Source: Gryganskiella cystojenkinii (Eukaryota; Mortierellomycota; Mortierellomycetes; Mortierellales; Mortierellaceae). Taken from it: a stretch of DNA of 15,209 bases. This document shows, piece by piece, positions 1 through 9,258 of this stretch. The position numbers and the translations under genes are program-made. A model generated the notes under the pieces. It had not been told where the DNA came from, made no database searches, and saw nothing but the letters and a program-made list of their open reading frames with translations. Numbering within the stretch: the stretch's first letter is position 1; the number at the start of each line of letters is the position of its first letter. The stretch spans positions 1-15,209 of the forward strand of contig JAAAIG010000896.1 of NCBI GenBank assembly GCA_015852425.1, written 5' to 3'.

Positions 1-46
1 TCGCTTAGGGTGCGAGAGGTCCCGGGTTCAATTCCCGGTTCGGCCC
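1..46 (+). tRNA. tRNA-Pro (anticodon AGG), 5' truncated by window edge
   Basis: The window opens inside the anticodon stem. Bases 1-4 (TCGC) are the 5' stem strand, 5-11 (TTAGGGT) form a seven-base anticodon loop with anticodon AGG, and 12-16 (GCGAG) close the stem. After a short variable region, 22-26 (CCGGG) and 34-38 (CCCGG) form a perfect T stem around a TTCAATT loop. Bases 39-45 are the 3' acceptor strand and C46 is the discriminator. AGG reads proline CCU and, after inosine modification, other CCN codons. The D arm and 5' acceptor strand lie outside the window, so an intron after position 37 can be excluded but the 5' half cannot be checked. Confidence 0.93.
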
Positions 47-50
47 AATC

Positions 51-54
51 TTTT
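51..54 (+). terminator. RNA polymerase III terminator of tRNA-Pro
   Basis: A run of four T residues starts four bases after the tRNA discriminator base. This is the usual minimal termination signal for RNA polymerase III on the coding strand. Confidence 0.6.
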
Positions 55-196
55 GCTATTTTGGTCGAATCTTTAAATAATGCCCACTGACCACGAAAAA
101 AGGTAGACATCAGGACAGCGTTGGTCTGTGGTCGATCATGGGCTGGCACCGGACAAGATTTTTTTTTTCTTTTTACCCAAGATCTTTCGCAGGCAT

Positions 197-226
197 GGGG
201 GTTTGTTGTTATGTTATCTGAAAGCG
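197..226 (+). repeat. Left arm of the 30-bp inverted repeat
   Basis: Pairs with 589-618 on the opposite strand. Mismatches fall at 198, 205, 208, 222 and 225; three of the five (198, 205, 225) are G/A or C/T differences. Confidence 0.6.
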
Positions 227-588
227 AACAAGATCAAACGTTTATGTTAAACGAGCCGAGGCCATCATAGCCGACCTGTACATATCAAGTGCCGAGGAGC
301 ACGGGTAAGCAAGCATCTGGGACACGCGTAGTTCAAAGACTGTGGTACTTCTTACTCAAGAGTCTCGGCCAATATGATGACACATCGAGCACAAAAGGCC
401 ACTGGGGTGCGTCTCGCGCATGAGGTTGGGGGTTATAAAACAATGGGTGCGGGTAGATCCGTCTGGGGAGGAGAAAGGCCACTCACTCGTAGGTGCCTGA
501 AACGAGGATCGTAGTGTAGAGGCACTTTATTTTTAGTTCCAGCTGGTCTCTAGGTCTTTATGATGCGATCCTAACAGGCTACTTTATT

Positions 589-618
589 CACTATCAGATA
601 ACATAAAAATAAACCCTC
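589..618 (-). repeat. Right arm of the 30-bp inverted repeat
   Basis: Reverse complement of 197-226 with 25 of 30 matches. The AT-rich middle and the outer GGG/CCC block are both conserved, so the match is not only low-complexity AT sequence. Confidence 0.6.
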
Positions 619-839
619 TATGCTCACGCTGGATCTGGAGGCAGGTCAGGAAAAAAAATAGTACGGCCTTATCTGCCGACCATAACTGGCCTGTTAAGAG
701 GCTAATGCAGTACTTAGCCAGCAGATGGGTCGCGTCAAATAATACCCTTTTCTCTTTGGCGTTGTCCGTTTCAATTTTACCAACTTGTCGCTGTCCTCAC
801 AGAGTCAGGGACTCAAATATTCAGCGGGCACCGTTGTAA

Positions 840-873
840 AAAGGTAAAGCATGGCTAAAGGTAAAGCATGGCT
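840..873. repeat. Two perfect 17-bp tandem copies
   Basis: The unit AAAGGTAAAGCATGGCT occurs at 840-856 and again at 857-873 without a mismatch. It lies in the gene-free stretch between the inverted-repeat element and the end of the giant signalling gene. No function is apparent. Confidence 0.9.
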
Positions 874-1064
874 GCAGAAAAACTTCTTTAAGGTCAACGC
901 TTCTTCGTACAGGGTCTGATGTGTTTCCTTATATTAAAAGCTACAGCCGTAGATGTTAGTAATCCCGGTGGGTCGTTAGGAAAAGCCTTGGTTGGCGATT
1001 TAACGCTTTAGTGGTCAGCAATTAAGTCGCCCGTACCAGAAAGTAACCATGGTTGGCGGTCAGG

Positions 1065-1112
1065 TCTTTTCTTTTACATGTCTTTTCTTTTACATGTCTT
1101 TTCTTATAAATG
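1065..1112. repeat. Three 16-bp tandem copies, third diverged
   Basis: The unit TCTTTTCTTTTACATG is perfect at 1065-1080 and 1081-1096. The copy at 1097-1112 matches 14 of 16 positions. It sits about 80 bp beyond the stop codon of the giant minus-strand gene, just past its predicted polyadenylation signals, so it is probably outside the mature transcript. The remaining sequence of 47-1193 shows no gene. Confidence 0.85.
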
Positions 1113-1179
1113 TACTTTTGTAATCATTGGAGAAAAGACGCACGAAGGGATGTCCAAAGCCCCGAGGAAAAATGACATA

Positions 1180-1194
1180 TTTATTTGATTTATT
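1180..1194 (-). terminator. Two overlapping-range AATAAA polyadenylation signals of the giant gene
   Basis: On the minus strand AATAAA occurs at 1194-1189 and again at 1185-1180. The first starts on the last base of the TGA stop codon (1196-1194). If the signal is used at the customary distance, the 3' untranslated region would be only some tens of bases. Confidence 0.6.
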
Positions 1195-4100
1195 CATTTT
1201 CTCGATAGAGGTCGAGATGGTGCATGGTATGAAGGGATGACTGTGTTCTCGGGAGGCAAGGCGCATCGATGGTCGATCACTGGTATGTCGGTAAACTGCT
1301 TCAAACACGATTGCAGCTTAACCCACTCTTGCTCCGTTTCCGTATACCCCTTCAGGGTCAACACAATCTTTCGCACGTTGCTCTCGTCAATCGTGCTCGA
1401 GAATCCAATATCGAGGAACGGACAATGCTCCTTGACTTGATCTTCCATCGCTCGGACCCTTCTATCCTCTTCCCTGGCCTCCTGTTCTTGTCGTCTCTGC
1501 CTCAATCTTTCTCCCTCTTCCTCTTTCGTCTTTTGTTCCATGGTCATTTCTTGTAAAACGGTAGTCTTATTTCTCGATCCCTCCAAGGTCGCCAGCGTAA
1601 CCGCGGTCGCGGATGCTACTGCAGGGGCAGAAGGGCTGACAGAGGAGCGCTTAACTGCCATAATTTCAGATAACGACGGGTTCTGCAGTCTTGCTCTCGA
1701 CATCCTTGACGGCGACAGAGGTGTAGCAGACAGGGACAACAATCGAGCCTTGACATGTGCTCGGCTGTCCTCATTGCCAAGATCAGAGAACCGATTTTCT
1801 TTCATGTCAACACACTCATGATGTTCCTCCCTCTCTAGTTCATCTTCTGTCTCTTCATCGACATCCTGCAACGATATTGATCGCATTCGCAGGACACCCT
1901 CAGAGCCGGCTCTCTTTAGTTCTATAGCTGCTGACAACAGGGTCGCATCTTTTCCGCCATCAGTCCCTTCTATGCCAGATCCACATGCCGATGCTGATGT
2001 CGAGGTCCAAGATGACTTAAGCGAGGACATGGACTGCGTCCTAAACTTTTTACGGGACGTAGCTGTCGTTGGAGACAAGAGATTGTTGACTGCCGCGTTC
2101 TGCAAGTTTTGTGCTAGGGACAAAACTTGTGAGTTGGGTTCGACAGAGTCTATCCGGAAAGGGAGTTGAATACCTACGACGCTGTGTTGATTCGAGGAAC
2201 CAGACGATGAAGAAGAGACTGCGTTCATGGCCGCAAATAAAGAATCGAAGTGAACAGGACTGTCTTCTGTTCTTTTGGCGGTCCTGGATAAGCCTGTTCC
2301 TGGAGATCCAGAGAATGGTGATAGGCTCGACAGACAGGCCAAAGACGTTGAAGAGGACGCTGTAATCATGCCTGCCGAGGATAGTGAGCATATATTCACC
2401 GGTGCTGATCGAGTCCTGTGTCTAACATTATTTTCTGCAAACAGTGACACTCTCGAGGCTTTCGTCGGGGTCCTCGAGCCGGAAAGAGCGGACTGATGAC
2501 CAAGACCATGAGAGCGATTGCCGGCGCTGCTGTTATTCCTACTATGCCGTCGACTGGTGGAGAGAATCATCGAAGTATGTCTCACCAAAGAAGATACGGC
2601 TGCTGGAGTCATAGGTATGTCACCCGAGAGCGAGCTGCATCGTGATAGAGTCGGTGTTGTTGGTACGGTTACTGGGGTCGCTAACTGGGAATGTGTACTT
2701 GATATCGACATTGACTCGGAGCTCTTCTTCAAGGCTGCTGATACTGAGGCCGTTCGTGACAGATGGTTTTGACGCATCGGATACATCGACGGCCACATAG
2801 GCAACATTGGACTGCTGCGGGTCTGAGCTTGGCTAGGATGTCTCGTGAACGCGCAGTCGTGGTTGGTTTCTGTCGGACCTTCTCTGCTTCCATCACTGTC
2901 CGCATTGCAACGACCGCCAAAGACCTGGATCACCAAGAGAGCTTCGACCACAGAACTGACCGTGACTTTGACGCTAAAGAAATAAAGCCTGAGCTTTTGT
3001 GCCATTGCCACTTGAACCCCTGCTCGCGGAAGACGAGGAGAAATAGATTCTGTAGGTCTTGCACCAGTAGTCGAAGGTGAGGATCCAGATGTGAATTTGG
3101 TAGACAGCTTTAGTCCAAAAGCTGGGGAGGGCATCTGATCATCGCGATCTTGGCCGCCTTTCGAACCGCGATCGCTTAATTCGGTATTGATATTACGGTT
3201 GCTACTATGTTCCTTCTCTGGAAGAGTGGAAGCCTTAACTGGCGCTTCTGCCCATCGGAATTCACCATGCTGATCAATCGTCACCCAACATCTGACGTAC
3301 CGGCCTGAGGCATGGGCCGAAGAGACATTGGATTTTGTAGTGGCTGTGGATCTGAGGCTAGCTTTATCAATTCCTGTAGCACCCGCGTTGAGCGACCCCG
3401 AGGACACTGACCTAGGCAGATACTGACTGGGCCATCCCGCAGACTCGTCCGCTGTTGAGTATGAGGACGGCGGTGCTCCACCAGTGCTCCTGGTTCTCCA
3501 TCTTGAAGGCAATGACGAAGTGGTGGCTAAAGCGGAAGATGGCCATCGTAACGGCTGGATTGTTTGGTCTTCCGGGGTACTAATTCCAGATTCTGACCAT
3601 GAATGCTGTTCACGAGCGGAAAGGAGAGGCGGGGTATTTCGAACATAAAGCCAGAGATATCCTTCAAAATAATGACCCAAAATTGCCAACGGCGAGGAGG
3701 ACGAGGAAGCAGACATGCTCGCCTCTTGCAATGTCACTCCCCCCTCGACATTGAGGTTTGGTGACCATGATACAGGGGAGGACTGGCAGCTTTGGACAGC
3801 GGCTCTGTTGCTCGTAGAAGCTGCAGCTAGATTACAAGCAAAACAAAGTCATTTTAGAAATCAATACTGCTGCGCTCACATAGTATTAGCGCAACGCACC
3901 CGACCTCGATTTAGCAGCATACCTTTAGTCTTTTGGATGAAAAACTCTCTCAAAGAGCTCACGCTTCCACTGCGGCCGCCGACGCTCCGAGCAGACTTGA
4001 CTGTCGAGGAGGCTAAAGAGCATGACGATTGAGCCAACTTTTGACTCAAAACCTCGCCCAAGGCGCGTACCCGTGATGGCATTGTCGTAGATGTCGGCGT

Positions 4101-7100
4101 CTTCTTGCCTACTGGAGAGTCGCCGGTATTATTGATATTCTTGGAGGGCGTTGTGTTAACACTAGCAGTAACTTTAGGACCAACTTCAACAGAACTTCTC
4201 TTCTTTCGACGCGAAGAGAGATCTACAGACCCAACCAGAGTCGAGGTCATGCTAGCGTGTCGAACCACAGAGGAAACAGGGATACCCTGCAATGTTGCTG
4301 AATCACTCAAGCAACTCTCTCGATTGCTTGAACTGCCGTTGAGATTCTCCTCTTCCTTGTCGCCTTCGTCATCACCTTCATGCTCATGATCACTATGCTC
4401 CCAGGAGGTACACTCGGTAAATTTTTCGCGAAGCGTGCGTGTAGGACTTTCAGATGCAGGGGACGTTGGGAGAGACATGGCAGTCGTCAGGTTGGAGAGC
4501 GCGGTAGCAGCTTTTGAAATCAAGTTGGGATCTATCGAGGACTTGATCTCTCGCGGAGAGGATGTTGCCACGTTCCCTAGTGGAGTGCTGGGTTGGGAGC
4601 TGGTCGGGGTTACCAGCAGAGACGACCGTGGCACATCAGGACGGCTGACTCTAGTGACCGAGACCGAACTCGTTCTTACAATCGATCTCGGAAACGTGGA
4701 AGGCTCGGTATGCATTGTATTGCTCCTTCCCCGCCTTGTTTGCACCATTTTCGTGTTTACTGACTTGTCTTCTTCTCCCTGACTCTGGTCTCGTCCTTGT
4801 GATAGCGGCGGCGGACGATTCTTCCAAGGATTGGACTGCGAACGCATCAAGGTTATCTCTTGAATCTTCAAACCCAAGATGACGTCCTCCTCCATCTCGG
4901 GAAGAGGCGTAGCGGCTGCCCTTTCCTGGACTTGCGAGAATTCAGAAAAAGAGGATGAATGATCAGCGATCTGTGTGAGATCCTTCAACCTCTCCGTGGA
5001 ACTTGAAAGATATGTCGCCTGAGAAGTGTGGTGTCGAGTCCTTTTGACTTGTTGCTGATGCGCGGTCGACGAAGACGAAGAAGATGACATAAACGAGTCC
5101 CTTGAACTTGTTCCGCCCCAGTATGACCGTCTCTGCGACTTCAACGGCTTTGAAGGTGATGATCTTTTGTTGCCATTGCCATACAGCTTTGGATCGAAAT
5201 GCTCTAGAGGAGGTAACATAACTGGTAATGTCGATGGAGGGGGAACGGCGGGGAGTGGTGGTGGTGGAGGTGACAGAGCTCTGGCTGAGTTTGCTGAGAG
5301 AGAAGTCCCCAGCAAATTAGTCGAGGGTGAGGTCAAAGTAGGGCAAGCCCGGTTGGGGCTGTTCAACGAATTGAAGATCCGGATCCAGTGGTTGAGTTCC
5401 TACAAGGGTCAACAATGCGATCGTGTAGTCGTTAGAGTTCGTCCACAAAAAAGTTGGCGAATCATAGATATTTACTCGGCCTCTCAACGGCGAGATAGTA
5501 AACCTACGCTTTCACCTGAGGCTCGAAAGTAGATCTTAGGCGTTGCTGGATTTGAAGGGACAGTGAGCGTGATCATGGTCGAGGACAATGCAGATCTCTG
5601 TCCGCTACAAACACTGCCTCCAGTATGTTTTCTGGTCGTGGGATAGGGCAAGACTGTTGTCTGCACCGAGACAGGAGGTCTCAAGTCAATCACTTTCTTC
5701 GTCGTATTCTATTCGCAGTGTTACAAGTCTGGTTAGCAGGAACACTCGTTTCGCATGGCTGCCTTCTAGGCAAGGAAGAATGACAGTGATACCTTGCGTT
5801 TGTGGTAGATAATTAATCTGTTTCCACGCAGGACGACCCATCGCTCTTTCCAATCTTTTGACTCTCTTTCACGATCCGCAGAGGTCGCTGAGGCTATCAT
5901 CGCCTGCTTTGACTTTTTGAACAGAGTCCCTTCTGCGTAATGATCGTAATAGTCCAAAGATTGTGCGTCTGATCCTGCTCCAGATTGACAACAGATATCA
6001 TTGTCTCGGGCCATTCTTGGTAAGTGAATGTAGTGACTCTTGAGTTGCAGCTCAATCACACAATGAGACTGCAAAGGATATGACCCAACCTGTCGCGAGT
6101 CGTCCAGCCAATGACCCTATCACCATTGTAAAAAATATTAGCGCAAAGCAAGAGGCAGATCGACCGATTTGATGCAAAAGCAAGATACTTACGGCTGCTA
6201 ACCAGAACAAACCAAAGCTCGCCTGCCAGGCTGTGCATCTCTCCTTTCTTGCGTACAAGAGCTCTGGCGATAGACAATGGCTCTCTCTGCCCAATTCCGA
6301 TACTGGGCACTGGCTTTGCGTATTCATAGTGGCGGATCCAGTACGACTGACTTCCTCTTCTTCCTCTTCAGCTGCGAGACAGTCCGCCAGCAGACCGCCA
6401 TGCTCATGGATTTCTCGGTCTAGATATTCGCCTAATCTCCTTTTGTGATGGTTGCTTTGTTGTCGGCTCCGATAATAATTCCATCCGGGGATATGGTGAC
6501 TAAACCGATTACCATCACCGCCACCTTCACTACTACTACTATTACTACTGCTATCGTTGCTCGTGCTGGAAGCGGTTGATGCGGTCGATATGGACGATGA
6601 AGTGGAAAGCATGGTAGTCGCATTACCCCAGGTCATCTTGGGTGATCCGACCCGATCAGGTTTTGAGGAAGAACCGCCGGAAGAGTGCGACAACAGTTGC
6701 CTCAGTTGATGTTGGTTCAAGCCCAGTGGAGTAGGGCTGGAAAGCGGGCGTCGCTGGTCCTGTCGTAGTTGTTGCTGTCGGATGTCTCGAAGATTGAGAG
6801 AAGCGCTTCCGTGACTGACCTGTCTCGTTCGTGAGGTCACAAAAGAAAAACTCGATAGTCCCTGAAGCACTGCCTCTGTAAGTCTCGAGGGCTTGTGTGT
6901 GTCTGTTGATTTCGATACAGGGAAGATACTTGTGGTACTGCTGTTAAAGAGTTCAGTGCCACTGATGCCAGGAGAAACGTTCGTACCGGCCGCAGAACCG
7001 ATAATAGGACCAGATCCAGTGACTGAAAGTTTTGTGGGTACTACTACAGCGATTCCTGAATCCAAATCTTCGCCGATGTTCGGGTTTGACACCATCAAGA

Positions 7101-9258
7101 TACTCCTCCTCGAAGGCGCATGGAAATTGACCTTGTCGACATCATTTTTATCATCGCCGCCGTCATCGCCGTCATCGTCGTCCTCGCTAACCATGAGTGC
7201 TTCCGCGCAGAGCTCCGCTTCGTCATCGTCAAGACTCATTTGATCGTCGTTGAAGCTCTCGTCCTCGAAACTGCCGCCGTGGCCGCTATCATTCGCCAAG
7301 AGCAAATCACCATGCCTTAAGATGCAGTTATCCTCATCTTGCTCTGGTGGTCGTGTTAGCATTTGAAAATGTCGAGCTTGAGACTTGTTCAGGTCCTTTC
7401 CCCTTGACAACTCATCTGGCTCGTCACTGGTCATGGCGGTTGAGGCAGTTGAGGCAGCTACGGATGTTACTGGGAGAGTAACCGGCGAGACAGGCCGTGG
7501 TGGCATGGAATAGAGTCTACAACGGGTCAATATCAAATCCTTGGCTTGCTGAATAGAGATATCCAAGGGCATATCTACCTGGACCCATAAGTCCTTAGGG
7601 ACATATCGGACATGAACCGGGATTGTTTGCTGATGCGTCATATTTGTCGTGGTTCCGCCTGCTGTTGAAGCGGCTGTGTTGCTCCCGAATGACGATGCAA
7701 TAGTTTCCCCTGAGGCGATTGCTCCTGGACCTGCAGTTGCGGCCGATTTGGTTGTTGGTGACGATAAGGTGATGTCTTGTGCCAAGGACTGTGGGCGTTG
7801 AATATGAGAAGGAAACTGGGATGAATATACTGAAGAGGGAGAAGATGACGTGGAGGCAGCCATAGCGGACTCTTTTCTCCTTGGAGAAGGCACAGTTTCT
7901 GAGGCTGAGACCGCCGCTGATGTCACTAAGTGCAATGATGCGCTGGCTAATCGTACGTTATACAAATGTTGAGGTGAAGACGAGGGGAAAGGGCCAGTGG
8001 TTGGGGAAGAGGGTAGGGAATGCAATAGTGGTTGAAGGGGAAAAGCGGGAAAAGAGGATCGATTATTATTACTGCTACAGGTGTTTGTTTTACATCTCTG
8101 GTGTAGTGGAGACGATGGGGCCTTTGACTCTGAAGGGGATGCAAGGGGACGGGGCGACTCCGAGGTCGAGGTCGGGCGATGAAAGGGTACCGATGACGAC
8201 CAAGTGGGTGATGACGAGAGCTGTGGTATATTAATTGCTCCTGACGTTGTAGACGCTATGGTCTTGCTCGACACACCGCTATGCTGTTGGTTCAAAAAGT
8301 AGGACAGATCTGCCGGCTCGCTCTGGACGCGGTGTCGAGTTTGTTTTTTGTGAGGATGTGGCGACGTTGTCTCAGCAGGGGAGAAGAGGACACTTGATGT
8401 GCTGCGTACAAGACTCTGGCTGTGGTTATGTCCATGTCCGTGTTCGTGTCCGAATCCGCTATCGAGATGCTGGAGACGACGATGATTATCATGGGCACAC
8501 GGATGCGGTTGAAACTGCTCACCATTGTTATTACCGCTATTTTTTATATGAATTGGCAAAACCGAAGAATTAAAAATTGAAGGTCGAAATGGACTCGTGG
8601 GTGTAGTCGCAAGAGAGTTTGTTATCGAAGGTGATGATCTTGTCGATGACCCAATGAAGAAGTCGTCCGACAAGATTGGAAGACTGGATTGGTGCCGTGC
8701 AGAGAGCGTCTGTTGCTCTGGATTGGATAGCAAGTGTTGATGGTGAGGTGGTGCTGGCGACGATGCTGCAGTTGTCGCGGTTGATTTGTCGTCATTTTTT
8801 CCTGGTCTTGTATTCAATGAAAAGGAACGAGGGGATAGCGGAGAAGATGGCGAGGCCGTTAATGACGATGATGATGATGGCGGCGTGGAAGAAGATGAAA
8901 GAAACCCACTGAGTTCGAGTTGTTTTGGTTGTTGTTCACTTGTCTGATGTTGTTTTTCTTTGAGAAGTCGTCGATGACCCTTCTCGTGAGGTGGGGGAGT
9001 GATCGAACAGGAGGTGAGATCGAAGCTGTTATCAAAGGCGCTTGGTCCAAGTCCGGAAAATGAAGGACTTTGATGGGATAGTCGTGTGGTTAATGATGAT
9101 TGCTTCTGCTCCTGTTGTTGAGGGTGATATTGAAGAAGCGAGGGTTGGCCGTCGATGAACTGTCGGTGGAGCTGCAAGGTATTCTGGAGGAGGAGATCCA
9201 GGGTGTGGGGTTCGACGTGGCTTTGGGATGAAGGAGACGAAGAAGAGGAAGAGACCAT
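1194..9258 (-). CDS. Giant serine-rich protein with split ubiquitin-like (RA/FERM-F1-like) domain and PH domains
   Basis: Proposed CDS: exons 9258-6193, 6116-5793, 5708-5508, 5399-3923 and 3826-1194, 2,566 residues. The ATG at 9258 has A at -3 and G at +4; upstream in-frame sequence has no ATG. The likely role is a membrane-recruited signalling adaptor or GTPase effector, inferred only from domains. Residues ~546-586 begin a ubiquitin-like fold (HVRYVPKDLWVQVD, then a helix), an acidic and serine-rich insert of about 420 residues follows, and the fold resumes at ~1009-1056 (FGLFW, GHWLDD, VIELQLK), recalling FERM F0/F1 or Ras-association domains. A PH domain spans ~1082-1210 (AEGTLFKKS, WKERWVVLRGNRLIIYHKR, KVIDLRPPVSV, then LNHWIRIF with the hallmark tryptophan W1202). 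A probable second PH domain starts near 1743 (FEGYLWLYV, RYVRCWVTID at ~1865). A charged coiled coil lies at ~2446-2490, then a compact C-terminus. No enzyme motif is seen. Exact orthology is unknown; 2760-3080 is the least certain coding stretch. Confidence 0.8.
3827..3922 (-). other. Intron 4 of the giant gene (96 nt, phase 1)
   Basis: Donor GTATGC at 3922, CTAAT at 3889-3885, acceptor TCTAG ending at 3827. Phase is kept as AAA G|CT GCA. Earlier AGs lead into a stop codon, so only this acceptor or the CTGCAG six bases further on keeps the reading frame open. Confidence 0.75.
5400..5507 (-). other. Intron 3 of the giant gene (108 nt, phase 0)
   Basis: Donor GTAGGT at 5507, CTAAC at 5435-5431, acceptor TGTAG ending at 5400. 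Splicing joins IYFRASGES to ELNHWIRIFNSLN and so supplies the C-terminal PH helix with its tryptophan. A GTGAAA donor eight bases upstream (5515) would be in the wrong phase for the next exon. Confidence 0.82.
5709..5792 (-). other. Intron 2 of the giant gene (84 nt, phase 0)
   Basis: Donor GTATCA at 5792, CTAAC at 5736-5732, acceptor AATAG ending at 5709. It falls inside the first PH domain and joins LIIYHKRK to NTTKKVIDLRPP, giving continuous PH strands. Reading through without splicing gives a stop within a few codons. Confidence 0.82.
6117..6192 (-). other. Intron 1 of the giant gene (76 nt, phase 0)
   Basis: Donor GTAAGT starts at 6192, a CTAAT branch-like motif lies at 6141-6137, and the first AG after it (GATAG) ends at 6117. 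Splicing here joins FGLFWLAA to GHWLDDSRQVGSYPLQ and completes the second half of the ubiquitin-like domain. That reading is why this acceptor was preferred over two later in-frame ones. Confidence 0.85.
6526..6552 (-). repeat. Coding trinucleotide run giving polyserine
   Basis: The plus strand reads as near-perfect ACT/TAC triplets with one ATT interruption. On the coding (minus) strand these are AGT serine codons with one AAT asparagine, inside the large insert of the ubiquitin-like domain. It is a likely site of length variation between strains. Confidence 0.7.

Larger units (their letters stand above)
197..618. mobile_element. MITE-like candidate with imperfect terminal inverted repeats
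   Basis: The ends at 197-226 and 589-618 are reverse complements with 25 of 30 positions matching, including a 13-bp perfect core (209-221 against 594-606). Similarity fades over a few more bases on both sides; the outer GCAT at 193-196 matches the other end if one gap is allowed. The interior has no ORF that could encode a transposase, which is the layout of a miniature inverted-repeat element. A TATAAAA at 434-440 and an AATAAA at 608-613 lie inside. No clean target-site duplication is visible, so an old decayed insertion or an unrelated palindromic structure remains possible. Confidence 0.45.

Noticed and set aside
197..618. Solo LTR near the tRNA gene (TATAAAA at 434, AATAAA at 608)
   Set aside because: The ends are inverted rather than direct repeats and no TG..CA termini or target duplication are visible; the two motifs are common by chance.
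5167..5532. Plus-strand ORF of 121 residues
   Set aside because: It is the reverse strand of PH-domain exons and intron 3; its glycine run mirrors a proline run on the coding strand.
6172..6192. Hydrophobic segment after FGLFWLAA as a transmembrane helix
   Set aside because: The hydrophobic residues arise from reading through intron 1, which has clear splice signals.
7881..8234. Plus-strand ORF of 117 residues
   Set aside because: Antisense to the serine-rich first exon, with no protein-like features of its own.
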